A stretch of 64,000 bases of DNA, taken from NCBI RefSeq assembly GCF_947496985.1, contig NZ_CANMEZ010000012.1:1-64000 (forward strand), read 5' to 3'. The translations under genes were made by a program, and so were the position numbers. Shown here in pieces: positions 36,837 through 45,273 of this stretch. Each line of letters begins with the position of its first letter. Position 1 is the first letter of the stretch. A model generated the notes under the pieces. The model had not been told where the DNA came from. It did not search any database and saw only the letters and a program-made list of their open reading frames with translations. Origin of the DNA: an uncultured Kordia sp. (GTDB taxonomy: Bacteria > Bacteroidota > Bacteroidia > Flavobacteriales > Flavobacteriaceae).

Positions 36837-37964
36837 ATGAAGCTATTATTTCTTTTCGTTACTTTCTCTTTTCTAACTACAATATCTCTAGCACAAGAAA
36901 ACAATTCTCAAATTACTGTTGGGACAAATCATATTATTAAAACACCTTTTTTGAATGAAAAAATAGCAATTCAAGTGTATACACCAGATGGATATTCTAA
37001 ATCAAAACAAAAATACCCAGTACTATATATATTAGATGGCGAACGATACTTTTTAAGTGGCGTAGGTATTCAAAAAGCCTTACATAGACCTCGTGCTATT
37101 CCGAAAATGATCATTGTAGGTATTACCAGTAAAGAATCATTAAGGTGGTCATGGTTTGGAGATGAAAAAGAGAAGTTCTCAAACTTTTTGATTGATGAAA
37201 TTACACCTTTTATCGACACTAATTATCGAACAAATGAAGTCCGTATTATTTTTGGTAGAGAAGCAGCTGCTTATTATGTTAGTGAATTGATTTTAAAACA
37301 CCCTGAAGTTTTTAATGGGGGAATCACAAGTAACGGAGGTTATGCTTCTAAAGAATTACTCAAAGATTTCAATACTGCCAAAGCTACTTATTTATATGTA
37401 GCTAATTCAAAAAAAGACATTTATAACATAAGCTACACCAATGAATTTCATGAGATTTTAAAAGAACATAGTCCACAAAACCTTGTTTGGAAATACCATT
37501 TAGACAATGAAGAGATACATGAAAGTTTAGCACACTCGGCACTATATAAAGGGTTGAAATTTTACTACCACAACTATAATTCACTCGTTTTTGAAAGTAT
37601 ACAACAGTACATTGATTTGGGCGGAATGGATTATTTAAAAACATACTTTAAAGAACGAGCAAAACGATTTGGTAAAGACGAAACCATAGACGATGGCACA
37701 AAAAACTCATTAATTTGGTTGGCATGGAACAGAGATAATTTTGAACACTTCAAGCTGTTTATGACTGAATTCAAAGATGTGTTAACAACAAAAAGATATG
37801 CTTCTGCATATTGGCAAAATCGTTTTGGACAATTCTACTTAAAACATAAAGACTACCAAAATGCTATTAAATATTTTAATGCAGGACTTACTACATATCC
37901 AAATTCAAGATTTGAAAAGCAGATGAAAGAAGGACTCATTGAAGCAAAAAACAGGAAAGATTAA
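36837..37964 (+). CDS. esterase-like alpha/beta-hydrolase, catalytic Ser replaced
   Basis: A 375-residue exported protein (signal peptide MKLLFLFVTFSFLTTISLAQ). Residues 25-245 follow the Fes/IroE-like putative esterase fold: IAIQVYTPDGYSKSKQKYPV, LYILDGERYFL, FSNFLIDEITPFIDTNYRTN. Where active members have the nucleophile elbow GHSMGG, this protein has IIFGREAAAYYV: Glu142 stands at the serine position. The C-terminal His region (IHESLAHSALYKGLKFYY) is kept. The remaining 120 residues are helical with one TPR-like unit (FYLKHKDYQNAIKYFNAGLT). It is probably a non-catalytic relative. It is preceded by the 32-base promoter repeat. Confidence 0.78.
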   Translation: MKLLFLFVTFSFLTTISLAQENNSQITVGTNHIIKTPFLNEKIAIQVYTPDGYSKSKQKYPVLYILDGERYFLSGVGIQKALHRPRAIPKMIIVGITSKESLRWSWFGDEKEKFSNFLIDEITPFIDTNYRTNEVRIIFGREAAAYYVSELILKHPEVFNGGITSNGGYASKELLKDFNTAKATYLYVANSKKDIYNISYTNEFHEILKEHSPQNLVWKYHLDNEEIHESLAHSALYKGLKFYYHNYNSLVFESIQQYIDLGGMDYLKTYFKERAKRFGKDETIDDGTKNSLIWLAWNRDNFEHFKLFMTEFKDVLTTKRYASAYWQNRFGQFYLKHKDYQNAIKYFNAGLTTYPNSRFEKQMKEGLIEAKNRKD

Positions 37965-37985
37965 TAGAAAGAAAATATACTATTA

Positions 37986-38452
37986 GTGCTATGGATAATC
38001 TTCGGGTTTATTTTTGTAAATGCCGTTGATTCAATATTATATTTCATTATTTATTTGTTTTATTTTGGTTTAGCGGAATTGGAAGTTTCATATACTATAA
38101 TGACATATCTCTTTCCTGTAGCTTCGCTGATCCTATATTCTCTTACAGCTTTCTTTTAAAGAAATTCAAAACAAAATCAAAAGCTTCTGGAATTTATCTT
38201 ACTGAATTCCCTAAAAAGTCAATCATTATATTGAGCATTGTAATTTTCACACTGACACCTTTGACAAATAAATTATCTGGAATGTATGCCAAATATATTT
38301 ATGAAAACACAAATATAGAAATGACAGAATATTTAATGTTTTATGGTTGGTTTAATGTCGGGTTTGTTATTTCTCAGGCACTTGTATTAATTACTATTTT
38401 CGGGTTTTTAATAACAAAACTGGATGGTATGAAAATTGACAAAGTCACATAA
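37986..38452 (+). pseudogene. frameshifted multi-TM membrane protein
   Basis: From about 37986 (GTG) one frame encodes a hydrophobic sequence (LWIIFGFIFVNAVDSILYFI, later MTYLFPVASLILYSLTAFF) that stops at about 38156. Shifting by one base at the T-rich AGCTTTCTTTTAAAG, the same protein continues as FLLKKFKTKSKASGIYLTEF, FPKKSIIILSIVIFTLTP and on to GFLITKLDGMKIDKVT, ending at 38452. A single missing T explains the break. No ATG is found at the 5' end, where TAG stands in front of AAAGAAAAT. It looks like a once four-helix membrane protein. The longest intact piece is 73 codons (38231-38452). Confidence 0.6.
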
Positions 38453-38478
38453 AGAAGTCAAAAGAAATTATCTAACTC

Positions 38479-38733
38479 ATGAACCCTATTACATCATTAA
38501 GTATCTTCTTCTTTATATTTACTTCAATTCAATTGAATGCGTACGAATCCGTTTCTAATCAAATGATGTTATTATTGCTTCTGTAACTGAAGTCATATCT
38601 AAAGGACAGCATATTGGAATTATTCATGGAGATTATGACGGCATAAGTAAACTTAAAGTTTGTTCTAAAAAAATAAAAAAAGAATGAAATTCCTAAGGAT
38701 GAATTGTCTGAATGGGAAAAGATTGAAACCTGA
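38479..38733 (+). pseudogene. frameshifted small secreted protein
   Basis: ATG 38479 begins a signal-peptide-like MNPITSLSIFFFIFTSIQLN, which runs out of frame into MMLLLLL and a stop. In another frame the text continues as NDVIIASVTEVISKGQHIGI and HGDYDGISKLKVCSKKIKKE, then stops in a poly-A run. A third frame adds NEIPKDELSEWEKIET and ends at the TGA at 38731. Two indels in homopolymer-like stretches would explain it. It follows the other decayed gene directly. Confidence 0.5.
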
Positions 38734-38778
38734 AAATAAAGAATTTGATTATTCTCAGTATCAAATTTCTTTCATTTA

Positions 38779-38810
38779 CTTTGATTTTGAGCAGAATTCG
38801 TTTAGTTTTA
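38779..38810 (+). promoter_or_regulatory. promoter-like repeat, copy 2 (TTTG-N19-TAGTTTTA)
   Basis: An exact 32-base copy of 36751-36782, with TTTG at 38780-38783 and TAGTTTTA at 38803-38810. It lies 32 bases before the PAP2-like gene. The two copies share only a few bases outside the 32. Confidence 0.65.
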
Positions 38811-38842
38811 GGACAAATCAATCTTATCATACATAAATTGAA

Positions 38843-39571
38843 ATGAATAAAATAGCTAAAGTAATTTCAATTGTAGGGCATCCTTTATTATTTTTACCCA
38901 TACTGATCGGATTAACATTAATTTCATTAGAAGGTATTAGAACAAGTATTCAAAGCCTTGGAATATTGGCTGGTTTGTCTATAATTCCCACTACAATTTG
39001 GGTATTTATTAAAACAAAGAACGGATCGTATACAAATTTTGATGTTTCTAATCAGCGACAAAGAAGAACACTGTTTCCTTTTATAATTATACTTCTCACA
39101 CTCACAACATTCGTATTATATATTACAAACATGCCTGAATATTTATGTTTAGGGCTTCTTATTTGCACAGGACTTATTCTAATTTCGTTCTTTGTTAATT
39201 TTAAAATTAAAAGCTCTTTACATGTTTCTATGACTGCATACGCAGCACTCTGTATTAGCTTTATAAGCATTTCTTTATCAATAGGATTGTTTCTTTTTAC
39301 TATTAGTATAGCTTGGTCTAGAGTCGTATTAAAAAGACATAGCGTTCTTGAAGTATGCACTGGATTGCTATTAGGTAGTATTGCAGGATTTATTTTCATA
39401 AACATGTATCAAGCTGAGAATCCTCAAGGAAAATTATCAAATTCAGCTATTACTTCTTGTACTTTTATAGAAACGATATCGACATCAGCACCTGTATTTA
39501 AAGTATTTCCTAAAGAATCATTTATTGATGAACCTGTAAACATAAGCGTCTCAAGATTAGCTTCTTTTTAA
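38843..39571 (+). CDS. PAP2-like membrane protein
   Basis: A 242-residue protein with about six hydrophobic helices. The last third carries the phosphatidic-acid-phosphatase pattern: SSLHVSMTAYAAL (motif SxH) and, after one helix, WSRVVLKRHSVLEVCTGLLL (motif SRxxxxxHxxxE, where the usual Asp is Glu). Members dephosphorylate lipid phosphates or undecaprenyl pyrophosphate at the membrane. The first PAP2 motif (KxxxxxxRP) is not clear, so activity is uncertain. A 50-residue polar tail follows the last helix. It is driven by copy 2 of the promoter repeat. Confidence 0.7.
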   Translation: MNKIAKVISIVGHPLLFLPILIGLTLISLEGIRTSIQSLGILAGLSIIPTTIWVFIKTKNGSYTNFDVSNQRQRRTLFPFIIILLTLTTFVLYITNMPEYLCLGLLICTGLILISFFVNFKIKSSLHVSMTAYAALCISFISISLSIGLFLFTISIAWSRVVLKRHSVLEVCTGLLLGSIAGFIFINMYQAENPQGKLSNSAITSCTFIETISTSAPVFKVFPKESFIDEPVNISVSRLASF

Positions 39572-39671
39572 GTGGTTACACTATATATAAAAGTAACTAA
39601 CGGAATGGTATACAGTGGAATTCAGAAGCATGTTACAAAGCTGACAAACTACCCAAACGGGTAAAAAACAA

Positions 39672-39704
39672 AAACCTCGAAAGCTGTACTTTCGAGGTTT
39701 TTTT
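39672..39704. terminator. bidirectional rho-independent terminator
   Basis: AAACCTCGAAAG (39672-39683) pairs perfectly with CTTTCGAGGTTT (39689-39700), loop CTGTA, followed by T. It lies between the convergent PAP2-like gene and the 525-residue secreted protein gene. Confidence 0.85.
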
Positions 39705-39725
39705 ATGTTAAAAAAAGTAAGTCTA

Positions 39726-41303
39726 CTATAATTCTAACTTTAGAATCCTAGTTTTCTTTTTCTTTTTCCCTAATAATATAATTTCAGCACCATTAGCACT
39801 TACTTCACCTTGATTTACTTTATAATGTACTTTAGACTCTTTATCATCTACTAGTTTTTTATAACTAATTTCCCCGCTTTCATCTATTTTCAACATATAT
39901 AAATTTGATTTTTTAGGAGTTGCCTGTTTAAAAAACAAACGTCCATCTTTCTTTTTCTTAATTTTATCTGCACAATTAATAAAGAAGTAAGATGATCCAC
40001 CTATTGATGTTGAGGTAAAAGAACTATTGTTAGGATTGGTTTGTGCTTTGTTTATGTTTCTAGCCCATTTTAGGTTTCCTTCTTTATCCATACGGATAGA
40101 CATGATATCATTAAAATGAAATCTTGTTCTTGTATTGGTAAAACCACTACTATTGGTTGTAGTGTAAGTTGTAACAAAAAACTCTTCAGCATTTACAACA
40201 ACATCTCCATTACTTAAAACATGTAAAGATTTAAAGTCCATATTGTAAATCCCTTTATCTTTTTTTCTTTTCTTCTTACCTTTTCTATCTCCATATTTAT
40301 CCGATAAAAACTGATCAGAAAATTCGTTGAATTTCTTGTTTTTTATAGTCAATGTCTTCGGGTCAATATCAAACAAACACACTCCGTGGTAGCGCCCTAC
40401 ATCTTTTTTCGCATAAAACCCAACACATGTTAGCTTATCATCATTAAACAATAAAGTCATTGAATTTATTAACTTTTCAGACGTTTTAAAATTAACTTGT
40501 GTCTCTCCGTCTTTGTTAATTTTATTCAACTCATAATGATAATTGACTTTTCCTTTTTTCTTTTCTCTTCGTGATTTATTTTCATACGCCTTTCCTAAAA
40601 AGTATAATGTTCCATCATTGTCATCAATATCAACACTATTATAAGAGAAAAGTTTATCCTTTATATCTTTTACAATCAGTTTCTCATATATTTTATTAAA
40701 GTCAGTATCAAATACAAATACTTTATGTGATTCTTTTTCTTTGTTTTTGAAATCAAAGTTAATCGCAACATACTTCTTATTTTTCGATATGATTACTTCT
40801 CCTAAATGATCTCCATCCGCCTGATTAATTCCATTGGTGATGAAAACTGGGATCAAAATCGCAAATCCAAAGTATTGTTTAACGTTGTCGTCTGAGAAGG
40901 TTAGCAACTCCTTTTTGGTAAACTTTAGGTCATTCAAATTTGCAGTTGCAGCAGACATGGTAATTCTATCTTCTTTTTTGATATGCTCAAACTCTATCAA
41001 ATTTAATTTTCCATCTTTTATAAAGGCATTTCGGATACTGTTTCCTTCATACTTATAATCCAATTCTTTTATTAAATTCAAATTCGAATCAAAATATTGG
41101 ATGTAATATCCTTTTAACTTTTTAAACAAGCCACCTCTATAGCTTCGGATGGTTACCAAACCTCCATTATCATCAGATAGTGCAAATGATAAATAACTGT
41201 GTTTCTTTTTGTCTTTAAATATATCACTTTTCGTTATTTTCACTTCTTGCCCAAAAGAAATAGAAAAAACAAATAATAATATAACTAGTAATTTACTTTT
41301 CAT
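39726..41303 (-). CDS. secreted protein of unknown function, propeller-like
   Basis: A 525-residue exported protein (signal peptide MKSKLLVILLFVFSISFG). The mature part shows repeated blade-like strands of the form YIQYFDSNLNLIKELDY, VFVFDTDFNKIYEKLIV, GVCLFDIDPKTLTIKNKKF and MSIRMDKEGNLKWARNI. These suggest a beta-propeller. It contains several very basic patches (KYGDRKGKKKRKKDKG, LLGKKKKKTRILKLEL). No enzymatic motif was recognised. Confidence 0.6.
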   Translation of the reverse strand: MKSKLLVILLFVFSISFGQEVKITKSDIFKDKKKHSYLSFALSDDNGGLVTIRSYRGGLFKKLKGYYIQYFDSNLNLIKELDYKYEGNSIRNAFIKDGKLNLIEFEHIKKEDRITMSAATANLNDLKFTKKELLTFSDDNVKQYFGFAILIPVFITNGINQADGDHLGEVIISKNKKYVAINFDFKNKEKESHKVFVFDTDFNKIYEKLIVKDIKDKLFSYNSVDIDDNDGTLYFLGKAYENKSRREKKKGKVNYHYELNKINKDGETQVNFKTSEKLINSMTLLFNDDKLTCVGFYAKKDVGRYHGVCLFDIDPKTLTIKNKKFNEFSDQFLSDKYGDRKGKKKRKKDKGIYNMDFKSLHVLSNGDVVVNAEEFFVTTYTTTNSSGFTNTRTRFHFNDIMSIRMDKEGNLKWARNINKAQTNPNNSSFTSTSIGGSSYFFINCADKIKKKKDGRLFFKQATPKKSNLYMLKIDESGEISYKKLVDDKESKVHYKVNQGEVSANGAEIILLGKKKKKTRILKLEL

Positions 41304-41416
41304 ATTTATAAACGGTTTTTATTTGTGGCACAATAATAGAAAATTATTATCATTGTATATTATAATTCCGATTCAAATTACTATACACTACACTGTTTTT
41401 ATAAACTATAAACGCT

Positions 41417-42241
41417 ATGACTAAAAAATTCTTACTTTCTTTAACCGTATGCTTTATATTTACAACTTTTTTATTTGCTCAAAATGAGTTTTATATTAAG
41501 CTTGATAGGAAAAATCGGGTACGAGAAGCTGGTTCGTTGGTAAATGATAAAAAAGAAGGGGTTTGGTTTTCGTTTAAGCGCAATGGAAAACATAAGAAGA
41601 AATATTACATAAACGGAAAAAAGCAGCAACTTTCAGATGTTACCATTGAAAAACGACATGATATTGAAAAAGATGAGAACAGCTTCGGTATTTTCAAAAA
41701 TGGAAAGAAGGAAGGTATTTGGTTTTCGTTTAATGCTGACAATGTAATATCAAGTATTCAATACTACAAAGCAGGAATTCTTGAAGGCGTTTCTTATCGT
41801 TTTCATTCTGATGGAGAAGTACTCGGCATTGACAACTATGCAAACGGCAAGAAACATGGTATTTGCAAAGAATTTCATAGTGGTCGTGTGTTGCATTATA
41901 GTACTGAATATATAAACGGAGAAATTGCAGATGGAAAAAACATCTACTATTATCCAAGTGGAAAGATCAAGTTTGTCGACTATTATAAAAACGGATTTAA
42001 ATTTGGCAGAAGTACTTCTTATTATAAATCAGGTGCGCTTGAAATAGAAGGACAATATGGTACTGATGGTGTTGAAGAAGGACTTTGGAAAGAGTATTTT
42101 GAAAACGGCACTATTAAAGAAGAATATAATTATAAGAACGGACTTTTTCATGGAAAATATACAATTTATGATGAAAAAGGAACAATTACGCAACAGTATT
42201 TATACGAGAATGATAAGTTGATTAAAACAATTGTGGAGTGA
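41417..42241 (+). CDS. MORN-repeat secreted protein (YwqK-like)
   Basis: A 274-residue exported protein (signal peptide MTKKFLLSLTVCFIFTTFLFAQ). It consists of tandem MORN-type repeats with the pattern Y-x-x-G-x-x-x-G-x-W/x-x-Y/F: KKEGVWFSFKRNGKHKKKYY, KKEGIWFSFNADN, GISKEF-like KKHGICKEFHSGRV, GLWKEYFENGTIKEEYNYKN and GLFHGKYTIYDEKGT. Such proteins are often annotated as toxin-antitoxin YwqK-family antitoxins, without good evidence in this phylum. Its function is unknown; no toxin gene is next to it. Confidence 0.82.
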   Translation: MTKKFLLSLTVCFIFTTFLFAQNEFYIKLDRKNRVREAGSLVNDKKEGVWFSFKRNGKHKKKYYINGKKQQLSDVTIEKRHDIEKDENSFGIFKNGKKEGIWFSFNADNVISSIQYYKAGILEGVSYRFHSDGEVLGIDNYANGKKHGICKEFHSGRVLHYSTEYINGEIADGKNIYYYPSGKIKFVDYYKNGFKFGRSTSYYKSGALEIEGQYGTDGVEEGLWKEYFENGTIKEEYNYKNGLFHGKYTIYDEKGTITQQYLYENDKLIKTIVE

Positions 42242-42298
42242 CTCGTTGCGCTTTTGATATTCATTTCTAAAATGCCGTACTAAGTTTGATTCAGCATC

Positions 42299-42778
42299 TC
42301 AATATTTCATAAAGTCATCTATCTTATTCTTTAAAAAGTTTACGAGTTTTATCAAATTATTATTGATCTCAAAATCCGAATTCCAATTGATTTTTTTCTC
42401 CTTAGTGGCAAATTGACAATAAAAACCATCTAACATAATTCCCTTAAATTCAACTAAATCTAATTTCTTAGCCAACAATACATTCAATTGATTTGATTCA
42501 GTTTGACTCAAAACGATAGTATGCTCACGAATTGCCAAGCGATCTAAGTTAAAAACGCCTGTTTTAAAGCGATTCCAATCGTAATCAGCATCCCAAATTT
42601 TCACAAATAATTCAGTTGCGTTTTTTTCAAAACTACTTACAGAAAGACCATAGGTCATAAAATGAGGAATCTCCAAATAGGTAAATCGTGGAGAAATACC
42701 TTTTGGAGATTTAACTGTTGAGAGTTCCGTTTTTATTTGATTGAAAAATTCGTCTTTGTTATTTGTAAAACGTTCCAT
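42299..42778 (-). CDS. hypothetical protein after the E1 gene
   Basis: A 159-residue soluble protein without signal peptide (MERFTNNKDEFFNQIKTEL). A mixed alpha/beta pattern with KGISPRFTYLEIPHFMTYGL and VKIWDADYDWNRFKTGVFNL is seen, but no family. The gene starts two bases after the E1 stop, so it is the last gene of the branched-chain operon. Confidence 0.6.
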   Translation of the reverse strand: MERFTNNKDEFFNQIKTELSTVKSPKGISPRFTYLEIPHFMTYGLSVSSFEKNATELFVKIWDADYDWNRFKTGVFNLDRLAIREHTIVLSQTESNQLNVLLAKKLDLVEFKGIMLDGFYCQFATKEKKINWNSDFEINNNLIKLVNFLKNKIDDFMKY

Positions 42779-42780
42779 TC

Positions 42781-44853
42781 TTAATAATTCATCAACTCTG
42801 CTATTTTTGCTTTTACTTTTTCCGTAGACGGAATCATGGTTTGTTCTAAAGTACTATTTAATGGAATTGCTGGCATGTTTTCTGAACCAATAATCATTAC
42901 TGGTGCGTCTAAATATTTGAAACATTTTTCCTGAATCATTCCACATAAAGCTCTTGCAAACGAATTGTTTACAGGTTCTTCTGTAACAACTAAGCATTTT
43001 CCTGTTTTCTTTACAGATTCGATGATTGTTTCTTCATCTAATGGAAATAATGTTCGTAAATCAATAATTTCAATGTTTTCACGCTGTCCTTCCGAAGCGT
43101 TCATCGCCCAATGTGTTCCCATTCCATACGTAATGACTGTCATGGTTTCTTTTTCGTCCTGTTTCCAAATTTCTTGCAATACATTTGCTTTTCCAAATGG
43201 CAACATATAATCTTCTGATGGTTCTACCGAAGTTGCTCCTTTGGTTCCTGGTACTTTAGACCAATACAAACCTTTATGCTCTAAAATTACTACCGGATTT
43301 GGATCGTGATAGGCAGCTTTCATCAAACCTTTTAAATCGGCTCCATTACTTGGATAGGCAATTTTGATTCCTCTTATATTTGTTAATACAGATTCTACCG
43401 AAGAAGAATGATATGGTCCACCACTTCCATAGGCACCAATTGGCACACGTAAAATCATGGAAACTGGCCATTTTCCATTTGATAAATAACATGAACGACT
43501 TACCTCTGTAAATAACTGATTGAGTCCTGGCCAAATGTAATCGGCAAACTGCACTTCTACAATTGGCTTCAATCCTACAGCGCTCATTCCTACGGTTGAA
43601 CCGACAATAAATGCTTCCTGAATTGGTGTATTAAATACACGATCGTCTCCAAATTTTTGCGCTAAGGTTGCTGCTTCACGAAAAACTCCTCCTAAACGCC
43701 CACCAACATCTTGTCCGTATAATAAACATTCTTTGTGTTCGCGCATGAGTTCCTCTACGGCAAATAAAGCACAATCAACCATGACTACTTTTTCTTCACG
43801 CTCTGGACTTCGTTCTCCTACTTCTGAAGTTACAGGCGTTGGTGCAAAGTCATGTGTGAATAAATCAGCTGGTGTTGGATCTTCTGCTTTTACTGCTTCA
43901 TCAAAGTCTGCTTGTACTTGTGCAATTGCGTCTGCTTCTATTTCTGAAACATCAGCTACTGAGAAACCATTATCTAATAATTGTTGTTTTATTACTGGAT
44001 ACGGATCACGTGAACGCGCTTCTTCCAAATCATCACGATACCATTCCATACGTACACCAGAAGTATGATGATTTAGTAATGGAACTTTGGCATGTACCAA
44101 GATTGGTCGACGCTCTTCACGAATTGTTTTTATCACTTTTTCAAGTGTTTCATAGCTTTCTGTAAAATTAGCCCCATCAATAGAAACGGCATCTAATCCT
44201 TTGAAACCTTCTGCATATTCAGCAGCGTTTTGCGCTCTAGTTTCTGCGGCATTCGCCGAAATATCCCAGCCATTATCTTGTACTAAGTATAATATTGGCA
44301 ATTGCTTCAAAGCTGCCATTTGAAACGCTTCTGCAATTTCTCCTTCTGTCACCGATGCATCTCCTAATGAACATACCGTAATTGGATTCAAATCACGTGT
44401 TTCATCAAAGGGAGAATCTTTTGCCGCCTGATCTGCAATGCCTTGCATTTCTTTGTATTTCATTCCCATAGCAACTCCTGTAGCAGGAATGGTTTGCATT
44501 CCTGTAGCTGAAGATTGATGTGGAATTTTTGGTTTATCAGCATCTTTTAAACTTGGATGCGAATAATAGGTTCGTCCACCCGAAAAAGGATCTTCTTTTT
44601 TTGCTAAAAGTTGCAACATTAAATCATACGGACGCATTCCTATAGATAATAACATAGCGTCATCTCTGTAATATGGAAATGCATAGTCTTGAGGAACTAA
44701 TTGCATTCCTAACGCACACTGAATTGCTTCATGTCCGCGCGATGTTGCGTGTACATATTTAGATACTTGCTTGAAGTTGTCTTCGTATAATGTTGCCATT
44801 GCTTTAGCTGTGCAAAGCAATGAGAATCCTTTTTGTAGTGTGTTTTTGTTCAT
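42781..44853 (-). CDS. branched-chain 2-oxoacid dehydrogenase E1, alpha-beta fusion
   Basis: A 690-residue thiamine-diphosphate enzyme in which the alpha and beta subunits are one chain. Residues 1-330 are the alpha part (HATSRGHEAIQCALGMQLVP; ThDP-binding GDASVTEGEIAEAF through VQDNGWDIS). About 355-690 are the beta part (LLYGQDVGGRLGGVFREAAT, PIVEVQFADYIWPGLNQLF, RVPIGAYGSGGPYHSSSVES). It decarboxylates 2-oxo acids derived from Val, Leu and Ile and passes the acyl group to the E2 lipoyl domain. Operon partners are E2 (46400-47716) and ilvE (45274-46332). The substrate class is inferred from these neighbours. Confidence 0.9.
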   Translation of the reverse strand: MNKNTLQKGFSLLCTAKAMATLYEDNFKQVSKYVHATSRGHEAIQCALGMQLVPQDYAFPYYRDDAMLLSIGMRPYDLMLQLLAKKEDPFSGGRTYYSHPSLKDADKPKIPHQSSATGMQTIPATGVAMGMKYKEMQGIADQAAKDSPFDETRDLNPITVCSLGDASVTEGEIAEAFQMAALKQLPILYLVQDNGWDISANAAETRAQNAAEYAEGFKGLDAVSIDGANFTESYETLEKVIKTIREERRPILVHAKVPLLNHHTSGVRMEWYRDDLEEARSRDPYPVIKQQLLDNGFSVADVSEIEADAIAQVQADFDEAVKAEDPTPADLFTHDFAPTPVTSEVGERSPEREEKVVMVDCALFAVEELMREHKECLLYGQDVGGRLGGVFREAATLAQKFGDDRVFNTPIQEAFIVGSTVGMSAVGLKPIVEVQFADYIWPGLNQLFTEVSRSCYLSNGKWPVSMILRVPIGAYGSGGPYHSSSVESVLTNIRGIKIAYPSNGADLKGLMKAAYHDPNPVVILEHKGLYWSKVPGTKGATSVEPSEDYMLPFGKANVLQEIWKQDEKETMTVITYGMGTHWAMNASEGQRENIEIIDLRTLFPLDEETIIESVKKTGKCLVVTEEPVNNSFARALCGMIQEKCFKYLDAPVMIIGSENMPAIPLNSTLEQTMIPSTEKVKAKIAELMNY

Positions 44854-44900
44854 ATTATTTTATAGTAGTGAGATTTTAGTAGTGAGTATTGAGACATTAT

Positions 44901-44924
44901 TCTCGACTGCGCTCGAACTGACAT
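44901..44924 (+). repeat. palindromic repeat, TCGACTGCGCTCGA type
   Basis: The sequence reads TCTCGACTGCGCTCGA, then ACTGACAT. TCGA arms surround CTGCGC. The same unit lies at 63327-63350, where it is followed by CATGACAT. Both lie in spacers of minus-strand operons and share a TGACAT tail with the ATCAAGT-type palindromes. Confidence 0.65.
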
Positions 44925-45013
44925 TATCGTATTTGAATAATCGCAGTGTTCAATACTTAATACTAATAGCTCATTTCTTTTTACTTTTCCTTCTAAGTTC
45001 TTCTCAATAGATA

Positions 45014-45034
45014 CTGAATCAAGTTCAGCATGAC
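45014..45034 (+). repeat. ATCAAGT-loop palindrome, copy 1
   Basis: CTGA-ATCAAGT-TCAG, then C and ATGAC. Same loop and tail as 53557-53579, 59731-59753 and 62078-62100, with different but complementary arms. Confidence 0.65.
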
Positions 45035-45273
45035 GGTTTTTGTTTTGATTTGCCTCAATACTCAATTCTAATATCTCATATCTCTTTTCCGCGTTAGCGA
45101 TTGAGGCGGCATCCTTTTTTGCTTTGCTACGTTATTACGAGGAGTTAGCGACAAAGTAATCTGCTTCTTTGTTAGAGATTGCCACAACATAATTATAAAT
45201 TTGTCTCGCAATGATTTCTTTAAAAAAAGATATAGCCGAAAGCGCGACCCGCAAGGGAAGCGCCCAAATTATA

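Larger units (their letters stand above)
44870..45267. repeat. composite intergenic repeat between ilvE and E1
   Basis: This fills the 420-base ilvE-E1 gap and has no ORF. Its left part is bounded by an imperfect 24-base inverted repeat (44870-44893 against 45054-45077, 21 of 24 pairing by eye). Two palindromes lie inside it (44901-44924, 45014-45034). The part from 45090 starts CGCGTTAGCGATTGAGG and ends with CCGAAAGCGCGACCC and CGCCCAAATT seven bases from the ilvE stop. These ends recur at 57136-57255 downstream of the thiolase gene, but the middle differs. Confidence 0.7.

Noticed and set aside
41417-42241. Toxin-antitoxin reading of the MORN-repeat protein
   Set aside because: The protein has a signal peptide, no adjacent toxin, and MORN repeats alone do not indicate an antitoxin.
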